Source: Citrus sinensis
Lineage: Eukaryota > Streptophyta > Magnoliopsida > Sapindales > Rutaceae
Direction of reading: 5' to 3'
Assembly (NCBI RefSeq): GCF_022201045.2
Contig: NC_068561.1
Location: forward strand, 19,718,501 to 19,782,500
DNA length: 64,000 bases
The notes under the pieces are model-generated. The model was given only the letters and a program-made list of their open reading frames with translations. It was not told the DNA's origin and did no database searches. A program made the translations under genes and the position numbers. Shown piece by piece: positions 1 to 15,300 of the stretch; position 1 is the first letter of the stretch; each line of letters starts with the position of its first letter.

Positions 1-1729
1 TTATTGCTGTCATTGCATCATCAAAGTCAGTCTTGTTAGTGGCTCTTGCCGCTTTCCAAAAGTGTTCCCTCAAAATCTCAGCTGAATGTTGTTTTCTAAA
101 GTTGGCATACACATGTCTTGCACAATATCTAGTTTCAAAACTTGGAAAAACATATTGAAAAGCATGAATTAAACCTTTCTGTCTATCAGACATAAATGAG
201 ATAGCCATATCATTGTGGATATCCATATACTCTTTAAATAGTTCCAGAAACCATGTCTAACTCTCCCTCGATTCAACCTCACATATACACACAGCCAAAG
301 GAAAAACACCATTGTTTGCATCTAAAGCAACAACAGAAATCAAAATGCCTCCAAAAGATGTCTTCAAGTGGCAACCATCTAAACCAATGAATCCTCTGCA
401 CCCCTTCATGAACCCTTGTTGTTGAGCTTTGAAACTAATGAAAATTCTCTTAAATTTATTCTCGTTTCCAACCAATTCTTGATTAATTTTTACTATTGCA
501 TCGTTGTTAGTCATAAGCAAAACATTGGCATAATCATTTAGTAGCGCATATGAGTTAATATAATCACCATCGCACATTTTTAATACCCTTTTCTTGGCCC
601 TGTATAGCCTTCTCCTATTTGTAGCAGTACCAAATCTATTTAATAATACAGAAGCTATAGAAGATGAAGAAATCCTAGGATTTGACTTAATTACACCAAA
701 TAATTTCTCAGCCACCCATTTACTGGTTGTCTCAGGGTTCTTAATAAGTGGTATGCACGTGTGCGCTCCACCTTTGATTGTTTTGATCATGAAACAAATT
801 TTATCTACCATCAATAAAGCATGAATTCTCCACTTGCATCTTTTGTTTGCATATAAAGCAGTGACTCTGGCCCTCTCATTCTTCTCCATGTGTAGAACAC
901 AACCTTGTTGGATTGCAAATTCCTTAAGGACACTCCTGAATTTGTCTACAGTAGAAAACACCTGACCAACCTCCAATATGATTTCTTCATTAGCCATTTG
1001 TTTGAACCTTTGTGCTCTTAATTCTCTGGCCATCATCTGAATACTATCTTCATCTAAGTTCAAATGAAAGTCATCAGGTGAAGTATCCTCATCACCACTT
1101 TCATAATCAGATAGAAGTGCCTTATTGTCAAAATCAGAATTATCACTAGAATCTATTATGTTTTGTACATCCTCATTGTCAATCTTCACAATTTCCCCAA
1201 TTTCATCATCAGTCCAATTTATAGAATCCACACTGTTGGCATCATCATTGTCTAATGGTTCATTATCATCATTGTCTAATGGTTTGTCAGTCCATTTAGT
1301 TACTTGTTCATGATGAATTGCATCTGCCATTGTAGGTTTATTGTCTTCCTCATAAGCCTCAAACATCCTTTTAAGAGTATTTTCAGAAGAATTTTCAGGA
1401 ATAAAAGATGTTTGATGATTTTCAAGAATGTCTGATTGCATTGCCTCCAATGGCAATGACTTCATTTCTAGAAGTAATAAAGTAATTTTTCTAGATAGCA
1501 TTAGGTTCACAAAACTCAACAACTCCATGTCAGTCTCTAGTAACTGCTTAGCACCTGAAGAAGGAATTTGAGCCATTATCATGAACTTTTCATCATCCAG
1601 CCGATGTCTATTAACTACTTTCTCCATAACATAATTAATTAGAGCCACCAAGCTTAAACATTCTATCTCATATTCACCTAGGTCAATTAGTTTACCATCA
1701 AAGTGAACCTTGACATGTATTTGATCCAT
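1..1729 (-). pseudogene. MULE transposase, nonsense-interrupted and truncated by the window edge
   Basis: From ATG at 1729 a 490-residue frame runs to a TAG at 257-259. It contains an N-terminal PB1-like segment (about 1-90) and an acidic, Asp/Ser-rich linker (about 130-235). A MuDR-type DNA-binding region follows (about 255-340, with FRSVLKEFAIQQG and CKWRIHA). The start of the MULE transposase domain comes last (about 430-490, GFIGLDGCHLK, then VVALDANNGVFPLAVCICEVES). Directly after the TAG the same frame stays open to position 1 and reads TWFLELFKEYMDIHND and later CARHVYANF, both conserved MULE motifs. The family normally has Trp at the stop position, so TAG looks like a single G-to-A change of TGG. 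No functional transposase can be made without readthrough. Sure of the family; the rest of the element is outside the window. Confidence 0.88.
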
Positions 1730-2518
1730 CTGTCAATACAAATATTCAAATCATGATACTTAGAAAAGAAAAATTAACATTTTTTTTTAATTCAGGCACA
1801 TGATTCAAAATAACTAACAATTAAAAAAATAATTTTCTTTAACACTTATAAAGAAGAATACCTTAAAACATAAACAAAGCCAATTTTTTTCCCCAATTCA
1901 ACATCAATCCGTACACTTAAAAAAAATACAAAAATGAGTTATTCCTTAAAATAAAAAACCAGAATACCGATTACTTAGCATCCATATTATTTATAGGCCT
2001 AAATATATTTATCAGAAATTTTTTCTGAAAATACCCATAACATTATCACTTCAGCATCAACAGACAACAATTAGTAAATAAAGATAAAAATTTCGGTTGT
2101 ATTAAATGTGTGCTTTTAAGCATTCACTAACCTGGAATGGTAATAGAATCATCTCCACATGTACACAAATGCTTTAGCGAAAAGACAGTTGAAAAAAATT
2201 TGATTTTGAAACTTTTTCTCTGACACCCGAACTGATAAGAAGTAAAGAAAATAAAAAGCCACTTTCTCTTTTGGGTAAATTTACTTTAAAAACCTTTTAT
2301 TTTCATCTAAGTTTATATTTTATTGTGTTAAAACCTAATTTTTTACATCACATGTCAGAATAGAATTTAAAATTCAAAAAATAATAGTTAAATGACATTC
2401 TTATCCTCATTTTCAATTACTGTTATAACGGCAGGGTGGTAATTGATCATTATAAAAATAATAGGGTGGTAAGTGGTATATACTGATTTTAATAAGGGGG
2501 AAATTGGCAATCCCCCTA
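1..2518 (-). mobile_element. Mutator-like element (MULE), one end in window
   Basis: The stretch holds a MULE transposase frame on the minus strand (1-1729). About 0.8 kb of AT-rich leader without coding potential follows, and then a terminal-repeat-like segment at about 2400-2518. Read inward from 2518 on the minus strand, that segment begins with a G-run and AATT/CCCCC blocks (GGGGGATTGCCAATTTCCCCC). It continues with short motifs such as TACCACTTACCACCC, which is typical of plant MULE terminal inverted repeats. The other terminus lies left of position 1, so pairing of the ends and the 9-bp target duplication cannot be tested. The outer end at about 2516-2518 is an inference. Confidence 0.6.
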
Positions 2519-3279
2519 CTAAAGTTTTTGCTATGAAACACTTGCTTAACAAAGCTGAAATTTTTCACCCGGGGACTATAAAGATCTAAGCAAAATGAAC
2601 AGTCGTATTGATTACATAACCCAACAACAAGAGAAAATATTAAATATTAAACCTTGGCTAAAATGATCCCAGTGGATGTCTAACTTAATTATCAATAGAC
2701 TTCTAATTATAATATATCTATGTTCAAGAATTAAAAAAAATGATCGTTATTAATGATTTTGAATTGACTAAAACAGATACAAAATTCAATTTTATAATTG
2801 TACCACATCGAATATTTTGATGAGTACATAGCATAAACAATCAAGTGGCTCGCTGGCCATTGCAAAAATCAACTGCCAGTTTTTTTTTTTTTAGTCAAGT
2901 GTACTTTTGCCCATTTTTAGCCTAGCGCAGACAGAGTATAAGAAAAATATATTCTCTATTAAATTTGCAAATATCGTGATGAGTTGAGAAAAGAAATAAG
3001 AAGCGAGAGAATACTGACAATTCCCAAGTGAAGAAAAAAAAAAAAACAACTAGTCTATATAGATTTGCAATACATGGATAAATTTTATAATTAAACATCA
3101 ATTTTTCCTCAAAATTAATAATAACACATTATTGAAAAAAAAAATTCTTCAAAAAGAATTCCTAAATTAGAGACTGAACAAACTACAGATAAAAAAAGTA
3201 GACAAAGATGGAAAGAGAATTTTTTTTGAAGAAAAGACAAATATTTATAATAATAATCAGGCGAACAGTAAAGACATTT

Positions 3280-6200
3280 CATTTTAATCACATGACCAGG
3301 ATTGCTGTAACTATATATATCCCCCACCACTTGGAACCCTATTATATGCATTGATACTACTGTTCAGTACTCCACTGTAATTAATAGTCATTAGATGTGC
3401 CTTTAGTAAATTAGTCGTCTTTTCTTTTCTTTTTTTTAAAAGAAAGTAAACCTTTCATTCCTTAGGAAACAACACAATTCATTACATTCTGCACTTCAGC
3501 TGGAAATGTATCAACCCCGACATCAGTGGAAGAATTCCTTAGAGCAAACTTTGCTAAGGCATGGGCATAAGTATTACAGGTTCTAGGGATAAAAGAAAAT
3601 TGGACTTGCTAGAATTCCTTACTTTCCCTATGAATATCAGATAATATCCAGTGAATTTCTGTTATACTGCCCTTAGTGTTGTTTAGGAGCTCTGCCACTT
3701 CTTTACAATCAGATTCTACTATCAAGCTAGATGAAGAAACTTGTTTAGCCACCTGCAGACCCCAAAGGATTGCTTCTGCCTCTGCTAAGCTGATTCAATT
3801 AGTCGTCTTTTCTAAAGTCACGATTGGCCACTAAAACGATTTTCTCCAGGTCGCTTATTTTTGCCACTGCCATTGTTAGTTAGCCCGTGATGTATAACGA
3901 GAAAGCCAAGCAGACACTTGCTAATTAGCTTCTTTCATTAGCTCAGCTAGAGTAGAGACCTTGCAGTGACAAATTGTTCTCGTTAAAAATGGCTATATAG
4001 CCAATCTTGATTTGCCTGCAGCTTTTCTTGTCCTTCGTATCCGACGTACATAATCATCAATGTCATTATCTAGGGAGATCAAAGTTGACTATAGGAGCTA
4101 GCTACATGTGGTATATGATGAAGATCACGTGTTGCCACATCTGTAGTTACTAAAATTGGTGTCTTTAATTTCCACTCTTTAAATGATCTTATCGCTTGTT
4201 CTCTTTCCTACTACATACAAAAAACAAAACATCAGACAGAAATATTATGTCAAAACAACCAATAATACTTATATTGTATTGCCAAGTTTGTGTCTCCGTC
4301 TAATACGATTCTATTACAAATTAACATGATGACTTAAATACTTGCAATATGCTTAGCTTATACTTAACAAATGAGATTCTACCTAGCTAACTTTTTTTTT
4401 TTTTGTCCCTTTAGCTGCATATAGATCCTGCCAAACTCACATGTTGTGTTCTGCGATCACCATGAATAATAGTTGCAGGAAACCCATCCGTATACAACCA
4501 TTGTTCCAATGCATCAACACCTTTCTTTGTCTGTACGTACGTAAACTAATGTCAAAGCTTTCTACAATTAAGAAAACACAATTTATAATACTTTGTAATA
4601 AAGCCAAGAATAATTCAACCCATCAAATTGAATATCAGAATGGAATACCATATGCAATTTGAATAATACAAATAAATTCTACAAAGAATGAGATCCCATC
4701 AAAACTGCTGCAACAAAAGAATAAATGAATACATAATTACAATAGGCAACTAAAAGGAGTGATGCCCATGAACTATATTTTCCACCTGTACATGTAATAG
4801 GTCCATCAGATGACTTCTCTTATCTAATTATGAGAAAAAGAATGCTCAACCACATATTTTATACAAAAAATCTTTTTTTTTTTTTTACAGAAAATTCATT
4901 TTCCTATGGAAATTTATAGAATTAGCTGAAACAAGTCTAATCGATCTTGATGAGTGATCGATAAATAACCAAAACCATGATTTGATTAGGATTTGCTAGT
5001 AGTGCAAAGGCATTTTAGAAAATCATTAGTCTTAAGCACTAAGACTGAATGATCACCTTAATGGTTTTAACAAAAGAACTACAGGAGCAGTAATAGTAGT
5101 AACTAGTAAGCCCTCAACAACCAATCATAAATGTCTCGCAAAGATCAACGTACACCTCCAACAATCAGAAGGATCGAAGAAGCTACTTGAATTATAGGAA
5201 ATATAAATTAAAAACCTGTATCTCTTTCGGGAATACGACACCAAAAGCATCGTCTGTCTTACTACACCTGAAGGAGGCATGCATATCCATTAATTTGCTC
5301 TACTATTTTTTCTGATTTAAAGCCATATCCAACGTCTGATCTGCTGCCTCTTTAAGAGCTAAATATCTAATAATCATCTGTAATGAAACTCTACCTCTCT
5401 CAAGTAGATTAACTAATCTTCTTAAAGTCGCCATAAGATTATCAACCCATCTCGCAAGCTCTCGCAACTGACAACACAATAAAAAAATGAATACAAAAAT
5501 AAGTTAGGAGGCAGTACAAAATATAAATAAAATTTTGACTTAAAAACAGATACACAGCATAACAAACGACGACGACAGTCCAACGAAAAACACCTAAAAC
5601 CATCAAATAAAATATTTATAAGGTAACAAATAAACGTTTTTTTTTTCAAGGATTTCATAATTTCTAAAAGAAGAAAAACAAAAAATACAATTAAGAATAA
5701 AAACAATAGAAACATGTTAGTTCATTAGTCCTCCTCCATAAGCAACCACTACCTCGACGCTAGTTTGAAAGGAAAACTTCCTTCCTAGCTGAGTAGCTTC
5801 ATCGATGCATTAGCAAAAACCAAAAGACAACACAAAATGAATATTAATAGGATTGAAAAAAGTGAGGAAAACATAGAACATAAAAGGGTCCAAACCATAG
5901 CCAGAGGATGAACAGTTCGGGCTCCACGTGGTCTCTGTATATACTACTCACGCATTATCCCATTAATAATTGGAAAACAAAAGGGAGTTGTCTTCCTCGA
6001 TCCTGTCTGAGCACAGGCCATTAAATCTCGCCCAGCAACCAATATAGAAGTTGCATGACGCTGAACTGGAGTGGGTTTGACATACTTGTACGTACCTTCT
6101 AATATTAAGATTCAATGCTTCCCCCAAATACTACCGCTGCTTCTACCACCAGAATCATAACCCTGACTATACCCAAAATCAGGCCTTGAACCACTGCCCC

Positions 6201-6399
6201 CGTGGGGCCCACTAGCAGATCAATAACTTCCCATGATGAAGAAGGAGGTTCAAATGAGGTTGGTACGTGGCTTGTTACGCAGATGTTGCGGAACATAAGC
6301 AAATCGAGCCGCGGGGCTAGATAAGGTGTTGGTACTAGAAGAAGCAGGGGCTGCATTCTCAGATGCAAAGACTGAATCGGCAGCCCATGATGCGCTCAT
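3280..6399 (-). pseudogene. Unprocessed pseudogene of the Ded1/DDX3-like DEAD-box helicase
   Basis: Exon-like blocks correspond one by one to the intact gene at 11101-14602: last exon about 3280-4205 (split by a LINE), exon 5 about 4435-4560, exon 4 about 4770-4850, exon 3 about 5217-5460, exon 2 about 5714-5810 and exon 1 about 5895-6399, with the original ATG at 6399. It cannot be functional. Part of exon 1, around the acidic segment after the Gly-rich region, is deleted. Most of exon 4 is deleted together with adjacent intron. Several small indels shift the frame. The Walker A motif reads GSRKT instead of GSGKT, and the DEAD box has become KEAA. The intact paralogue is about 7 kb downstream. 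Confidence 0.92.
3426..3796 (-). mobile_element. 5'-truncated LINE (RNase H end) inserted in the helicase pseudogene
   Basis: On the minus strand the insert translates to a plant LINE-type RNase H-like domain: LAEAEAILWGLQVAKQ, then LIVESDCKEVAELL, then RTCNTYAHALAKFALR, with one internal TAG after KEF. It is flanked by a perfect 17-bp direct repeat, AATTAGTCGTCTTTTCT, at 3409-3425 and 3797-3813. The T-rich tract at about 3421-3437 would be the poly(A) side of a minus-strand LINE. The intact paralogue lacks the insert at the matching site near 11231. A short 3' fragment, a poly(A) side and long target duplications are the normal signature of target-primed reverse transcription. Confidence 0.9.
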
Positions 6400-6970
6400 A
6401 CAGTCATAATCACAAAATTTACCCTCTTGTATTGAATGACAAGTGAAACACAGTGCTCTAAGTTTGTCAAAATCAAAATTTTGTTTTGCTTTCTAACAAT
6501 GTAACTATCGTATCAAATACCCTGGAAACAACAATGCAAGTATAATCAAGCTAACCAAACAAAATAGATGGTAGAAAGATAGCCAAATGTACAAAGGTGG
6601 CAAAATGTACAAAACAATTTTAAAAAAAAAATGTTGAAAGTTGAAAAATCCAAAAATTATGAAAAAATTTAAAATTTTTTGCATGATATGCTGCAAGTAT
6701 ATTAAATTAAAAAAAAAAACAAAAGCAACACACTTAAAAACAACATTTCGAACCAAAAAAAATTCTTAAACACAAATACGAAGACAGTTAGAAATGCGAG
6801 TGCTTCAGTTAAGTTTGAACACGAAGCATAGTTATCAGTTAAAAAAGCAGAAAATGTTTTTTATCTTCATTTGAAAATCAGAGTGAAATCAAATCTCTTT
6901 CTTCATTTTTTTTTATACTTCTTTCTGTTACTGGTGTAGTGGTCTGCACTAAATATAAGAGAATTTTGTT

Positions 6971-7790
6971 TTATTTGGAAATAGGCTGCGGCTAAATTAG
7001 TAACTTACAGTCGGTCAGTATGAAACGTTGGATTTAAGGACTGAAATCTAATTGATGATATGTGACTTGTGATTGAATGTCAAAAAACTAAAGAGGAAAC
7101 ATGGGTTGACAAACATAGGCGCACGCAAATGTTGCATTTGGTGCAGCAAGGTGTACCTACCGGAGATTCTATTGGATCACGTTTTAGATTAGATTATAGT
7201 ATGGTACCATATTTGGCGTGGCATTGTATACACTTTTTTATAATATAGTTTATATTAAAGTAGTAGTATTTTAAATTATTAAAAAGAAAATGAAACTATT
7301 GATAGTCATCACCAAAAATTTATAGACAATATATGTTTAAGTCATACTTGGTGGTGTCATTAGAATTCTCATATGAGCTCTATGAATTAGTACTAATATC
7401 ATATGATCTCTACTTTGTATTCAAAACTTTGATGGTAAATCTATGATGAAAAAAAAACCATGTTATTGATGCTCTAGTGATAATGTTGCAAAGAGCTCAA
7501 TACGAGCATAACAATAATAATTATTTTAATGATGATGATGACGATGTTATTGATTAAAAAAAGAAAAAAGGGCCTATTGGTAAGAAAAGGAGAAATATCG
7601 GGTCATGATAATAAAATAGCAAAACAAATGACGGGATTTCCCATTTTTTCCCCTCTCTTTCTCATTTCTTCTTCTTCCCCGCAATCCAGCCCCGTGGTGT
7701 TTTACTCTTCACTTTAAAAAAAAAAAAAAAACGAGTAAAAGTAGCATTCAATAATATTAACAATAAATCTTAAATTCTTCGCTTTGTGTG
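6971..7790. other. Intergenic, upstream of the PORR gene
   Basis: AT-rich spacer between the end of the left duplication and the PORR start codon. It contains a short ATG-rich ATGATG run near 7529-7555 and a pyrimidine-rich tract with poly(A) at 7640-7735, probably promoter and 5' UTR. I see no gene or element here. Confidence 0.5.
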
Positions 7791-9270
7791 ATGATCTTCA
7801 AAACCCAAAATTCAATCCTCTCAGTTGAAAAGCTGTTGTCTTTGAAACGACCACATAAAGTACCCTCAGGAGCAAAGGCGAACACTCTTCTTCAGAATCG
7901 ATGGATAACCAGAGTTCGTTTAAAATGGGTCAAGAACCGAGGCCTAGACCACATTATAGATACAGACACCGATCTAAAGGCCGCCTGCTTATTGAAAGAC
8001 GCTATCAAGCGCTCTTCTACTGGTTTCCTCACTGCTAACTCTGTCTCTGATTGGCACAAGCTCCTTGGCCTCACTGTCCCCGTTATCCGCTTTTTGCGCA
8101 GGTTTCTTTTCTTTCACTTTTTCTTAAAGAAAATTATTTCTTTAATGGATTTTCGCATACCTGTTTGGTCTATTTGCTTGGTTTTTTGATTGGTTACAAT
8201 CATATTTTCTATTCCATTTGTTTTTTCTTTTAAAAAAAATGGTTGTTATGGTGATTATTTTCTGGGCTTACTGTAGGTATCCTACTCTTTTTCATGAATT
8301 TCCTCATAGCCGTTATGCAAATTTGCCTTGCTTCCGGCTGACAGATACTGCTCTGTTGTTGGACTCACTTGAGCAGAAAATACACCTTACTTATGAGAAT
8401 GATACCATGGAGAGGCTGTGTAGGGTACTTATGATGATGAGGACTAGGACAGTACCACTCCAGTCACTGCATTCTTTAAAATGGGATCTAGGTTTGCCAG
8501 ATAATTTTGAGAAGATATTAGTTCCTAAATTCTCTGATGATTTTCGATTCGCTAAGACCTCAAGTGGGGTTGCGGGTTTGCAGCTTTCACGATGGCGTGA
8601 AGAATTTGCAGTTTCTGAATTGGAGAAAAGTAACGAGAAGAGTGAGATGGGTAATGAGTATAGGCAATTCAAGAGCGGTCAAACAGCATTGGCATTCCCA
8701 ATGAATTTTCCAAGGGGATATGGAGCACAGAAGAAGGTGAGAGCATGGATGGATGAGTTTCAGAAGCTTCCATATATTTCACCATATGATGATTCTAGGA
8801 ATATTGATCCAAATAGCGAGCTTATGGAGAAACGGGCCGTTGGGATTTTACACGAATTTTTGAGCTTGACTATTCACAAGAAGACTAAGCGGAACTACTT
8901 GAGAAGCTTGAGAGAGGAACTGAATCTTCCACATAAGTTTACTCGACTATTCACCAGGTATCCAGGGATCTTCTACCTCTCACTGAAGTGTAAGACAACT
9001 ACCGTGACTCTCAAGGAAGGGTACCAGCGGGGAAAGCTAGTGAATCCGCATCCTCTTGTTAATCTTAGAAAGAAATTTTATCATGTAATGAGAATGGGGC
9101 TTCTTTATCGTGCTAAAGGTGTGAATATGATACCTCCACTAAATATATCACTTGACGATAATATTGAGAACGAAACAGAACAAGAAGAGACTGAAGAGGA
9201 AGAGATAGAGACAGGTGACGAATGCTACGAGGAAACCTCAGAATTGGAGGATGAGTCCGATGAAGAGTAA
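7791..9270 (+). CDS. PORR-domain protein (organelle RNA splicing factor family)
   Basis: Two exons, 7791-8101 and 8277-9270, join at an Arg codon (AG|G) with GT-AG borders and give 434 residues. The protein has the plant organelle RNA recognition (PORR, formerly DUF860) domain from about residue 35 to 360. Visible family features are the early VRLKWVKNRGLDHII, then VIRFLRRYPTLFHEF, the central FPMNFPRGYGAQKKVRAWMDEFQ written in parts across exon 2, and the LFTRYPGIFYLSLK and REELNLP blocks near the end. The last 40 or so residues are strongly acidic (Glu-rich), a tail seen in some members. PORR proteins bind group II introns in mitochondria or plastids. The basic, Ser-rich N-terminus suits an organelle transit peptide, but which organelle is not decided. 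The start is the first ATG in frame; GTG lies just before it. In Arabidopsis a PORR gene (At3g58520, from memory) neighbours the helicase, PP2A and LPP-delta genes found here. Confidence 0.93.
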
Positions 9271-9659
9271 CGAATAATGATTATGCAATGGAGCCAATAT
9301 TTTTACCTGCTTGGAAATGAAGTTATGAATTTTGATTACATGAGGTCAGTGCTTTTAATCGAAAGTGGTTAACTATTGGTTATTCTTTACTCGAGCATGA
9401 CTGTGACTACCAACCTTTGATTTGCTAAGTCCTGATTCAATTATGTTTGTTTCTTTCTATAATCTATATGAGATATCCTTACAGCTAAGTTGGGAATGGT
9501 TGGTGTTCTTTGGGTTAATGTTCTGCTTTAGTTGCATGATTGCTTAATAATGATTTTTTTTTCAAAGACGTTTATTAATGATTTTGTATCAATTTTTATA
9601 AGATGCGAATTAACATTGAATATTTTGATGAGTGTTTAGTATGAGCAATCAAGTGATTC

Positions 9660-9960
9660 GCAGAGCTTTGGCCGAGTGGTTGGAACTCAAGCTCTCACAC
9701 ATTGTGAGCGCTTGAGTTCGAGTCCCCATATAGTAATATGGAGACTTATTGCTCTCTGAAATTTGAGTGGAGGCTGGTCTTCTCCCTTATGAAATGTTAG
9801 TGGAGTAGACATTCTCGATTATTCGTGATGGTTAAAATGCTTCTTATGATATTAATGTACTCTTGTCCCAGTAATAATTTGATTTGTAAATATCAGTTAC
9901 AGTCTCATGTAATATGAGTTGTAGTCTTGAGCAGTAGTCTCATGTTAAAAAAAAAAAAAA
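9660..9960 (+). mobile_element. tRNA-derived SINE with A-tail and target duplication
   Basis: The 5' end carries RNA polymerase III promoter boxes: an A-box-like TGGCCGAGTGGTT at about 9669 and a B-box GAGTTCGAGTCCC at about 9713-9725. The 3' end is a run of about 15 A just before 9961. The direct repeat AATCAAGTGATTC at 9647-9659 and 9961-9973 flanks it. The left duplication copy (about 2838-2862) reads straight through the same site without insert, so it is an authentic empty site. The head resembles a Leu/Ser-type tRNA but does not fold into a full tRNA gene. Confidence 0.87.
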
Positions 9961-9973
9961 AATCAAGTGATTC

Positions 9974-11100
9974 ACTGGCCATTGCAAACTTGCACTGAGC
10001 ACAGAATGAGAAAATGGTAACTATGCTAATAGAATATTTTCCAGCTTCTTCAATTCATTCAGAACTTCCACTTGAAAATCTTGACTTGCAAAAAATCAAG
10101 AATCCATTATCTACTTTTCTTTTTCTCTGCAGGTTTTACCATCACTCATGTCCCAGGGTCCAAATTTCAAACCACCACATTTGCTGTTTAAATTTAGCTT
10201 GGAAATGATGTTGCTGGGTTGCCGTGAAGCAACTTCAAGGAGAGTACTGGAGGGAGAAATCTTCTTGTAGAATTTGCAAATTTTATTACACAAGGAAAAA
10301 GAAATAAGGAAATCAAAAAAGTAATACTGACATATCAGAAAATTACTTTTTTAATTCCAAACTTCCAATTCTTTCTTTATCGTTTCTGAGAATGCTAATT
10401 CCATTATTCGTATCCAAACAAAAAAAGGGAGACATGGTGATTGCAAGCAGATTTTGCACTCATGAGAGCATTGGTACAATAGTATCGATTTTCAACGAAC
10501 GTGCAAAGCAACCAGTTGATTGATTTAATCCATCCCCAGCTTACAAGATCTCTTATAGAATCAGTCAATTAATTCAAACTTAGATTCAACATATCCATGT
10601 GGATAAAATTTTTCATCAAACAAACAAATTTTGCAAACAACGCACCCCCTGATCAGCCAAACGAATGTGAATTGGCGAACCAGCTGTAAATTTAACCTTT
10701 CAATATTCTAAACTCAGGTCGGGGAAGCTATGCTGCATCATACTCTGGTTGTAAAATGCCAAAAAGGAAAAAATGAGACCCAGTTCCAAGCCCTCCCCAT
10801 TGACATTTCTAATGCTATTCAGTTTTTACCTCCAACCAAACGTCACCAGAACTTCGTTAAAGCTGATAAGTTGAGTTAACACTAAGCCCACAGCCCTCGC
10901 CAAAGCTGATAAGTTGAGCTAAGACTAAGCCCACAGCCCTTGCCGTGAAACTGAGAGCAAAAGAATTTCCTAAACTAGAAACCGAATTGCCAAAGACAGA
11001 AGTAAACAAAGATGGATAGAGAATAATCCATAAATTTTTGAAGAAAAACAATATATATACTCGAACAGTTGTAAAGACATTTCAGTGTAAGGTGGGGATC
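9974..11100. other. Downstream region of the helicase gene
   Basis: Non-coding, AT-rich. It contains the 3' UTR of the minus-strand helicase (about 10850-11100) and a short internal duplication near 10858-10940, where CAAAGCTGATAAGTTGAG and CTAAGCCCACAGCCCT recur. No other gene is seen. Confidence 0.55.
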
Positions 11101-14602
<3,502 letters not shown>

Positions 14603-15300
14603 AATTGCAAAATTTTACCCCCTAAATTTTTCGTTTGCTTTCTAACTATCTAACTATCAGATCAAAAACCCTGAAAACCAGAATGCAACTACAATCAACA
14701 TAACAAATTTTTAAAAAAAATTAGATGGTATAAGAATCGTGAAATGAATACTACAATAAAAAAAAGGTACAAGGCTTAAAAAAATAAACAAATTGTAACA
14801 AAAATTAAAAAATATTGCACAATATGATTAACAAAAAAGAAGAAGCAAGTAGATTAAAATCCAAAACAAAAGCATGCACCGACACTAAGAAAACAAAATC
14901 ATAAAAAAATTTAACATGATTAAGATCAACAGCATTTATACAATGCGATAACGAACCCGAAAGAATTCTTTAACAAAGCGGAAACAAAAACAAATCGCAA
15001 ATGCAAGTGCTTCAACAGGCTCGAATCCTAAATTCGAAAAATCACGAGGCGTAAATCTGTAAAGACACAAACGAAACCCTAATTTCTCTATTCTCGAGAT
15101 CGGACAAGAAGCGTAAGTTTCGGTTAAAATATGAGAGACAGAAGTATTTGTTTGATTTACTAAAGAAGAAAAAATTTTACCCTCGTTTGAAAATCAGATC
15201 AAAAATCAAATCTCTTTCTTCGTTTTTTCTTCTTCTTTTCGTTGCTCGCGGTGTTTTCTCGTGTGCACCAAATGAGAGAACCTCTTGTGCTTTAATTCTA
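14603..15300 (-). promoter_or_regulatory. Helicase 5' UTR and promoter region
   Basis: Region upstream of the helicase ATG. It contains a telo-box-like AAACCCTAA at about 15074-15082 and pyrimidine-rich tracts at 15205-15245. The same region exists in diverged form upstream of the pseudogene. A 5' UTR intron is possible but not shown. Confidence 0.4.

Larger units (their letters stand above)
2745..6970. repeat. Left copy of a tandem duplication (degenerate helicase locus)
   Basis: This segment matches 9570-15300 in order along its whole length. It starts near a shared TTATTAATGATTTTG, then a shared AATATTTTGATGAGT and the block around AATCAAG...CTGGCCATTGCAAA. It continues through the 3' flank, all six exons and introns of the helicase gene, and into its promoter (shared TGAAAATCAGA and TCAAATCTCTTTCTTC near 6870-6900 and 15190-15215). 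Introns are retained, so this is a DNA-level duplication and not a retrocopy. The PORR gene lies between the two copies. Boundaries are approximate. Confidence 0.85.

Noticed and set aside
5422..5715. Hydrophobic 97-residue minus-strand frame
   Set aside because: It covers pseudogene exon 3 and intron remains in a wrong frame.
9664..9726. Possible tRNA gene on the plus strand
   Set aside because: It has A- and B-box-like motifs but no complete cloverleaf. It sits at the head of an A-tailed insert with target duplications, so it is a SINE head.
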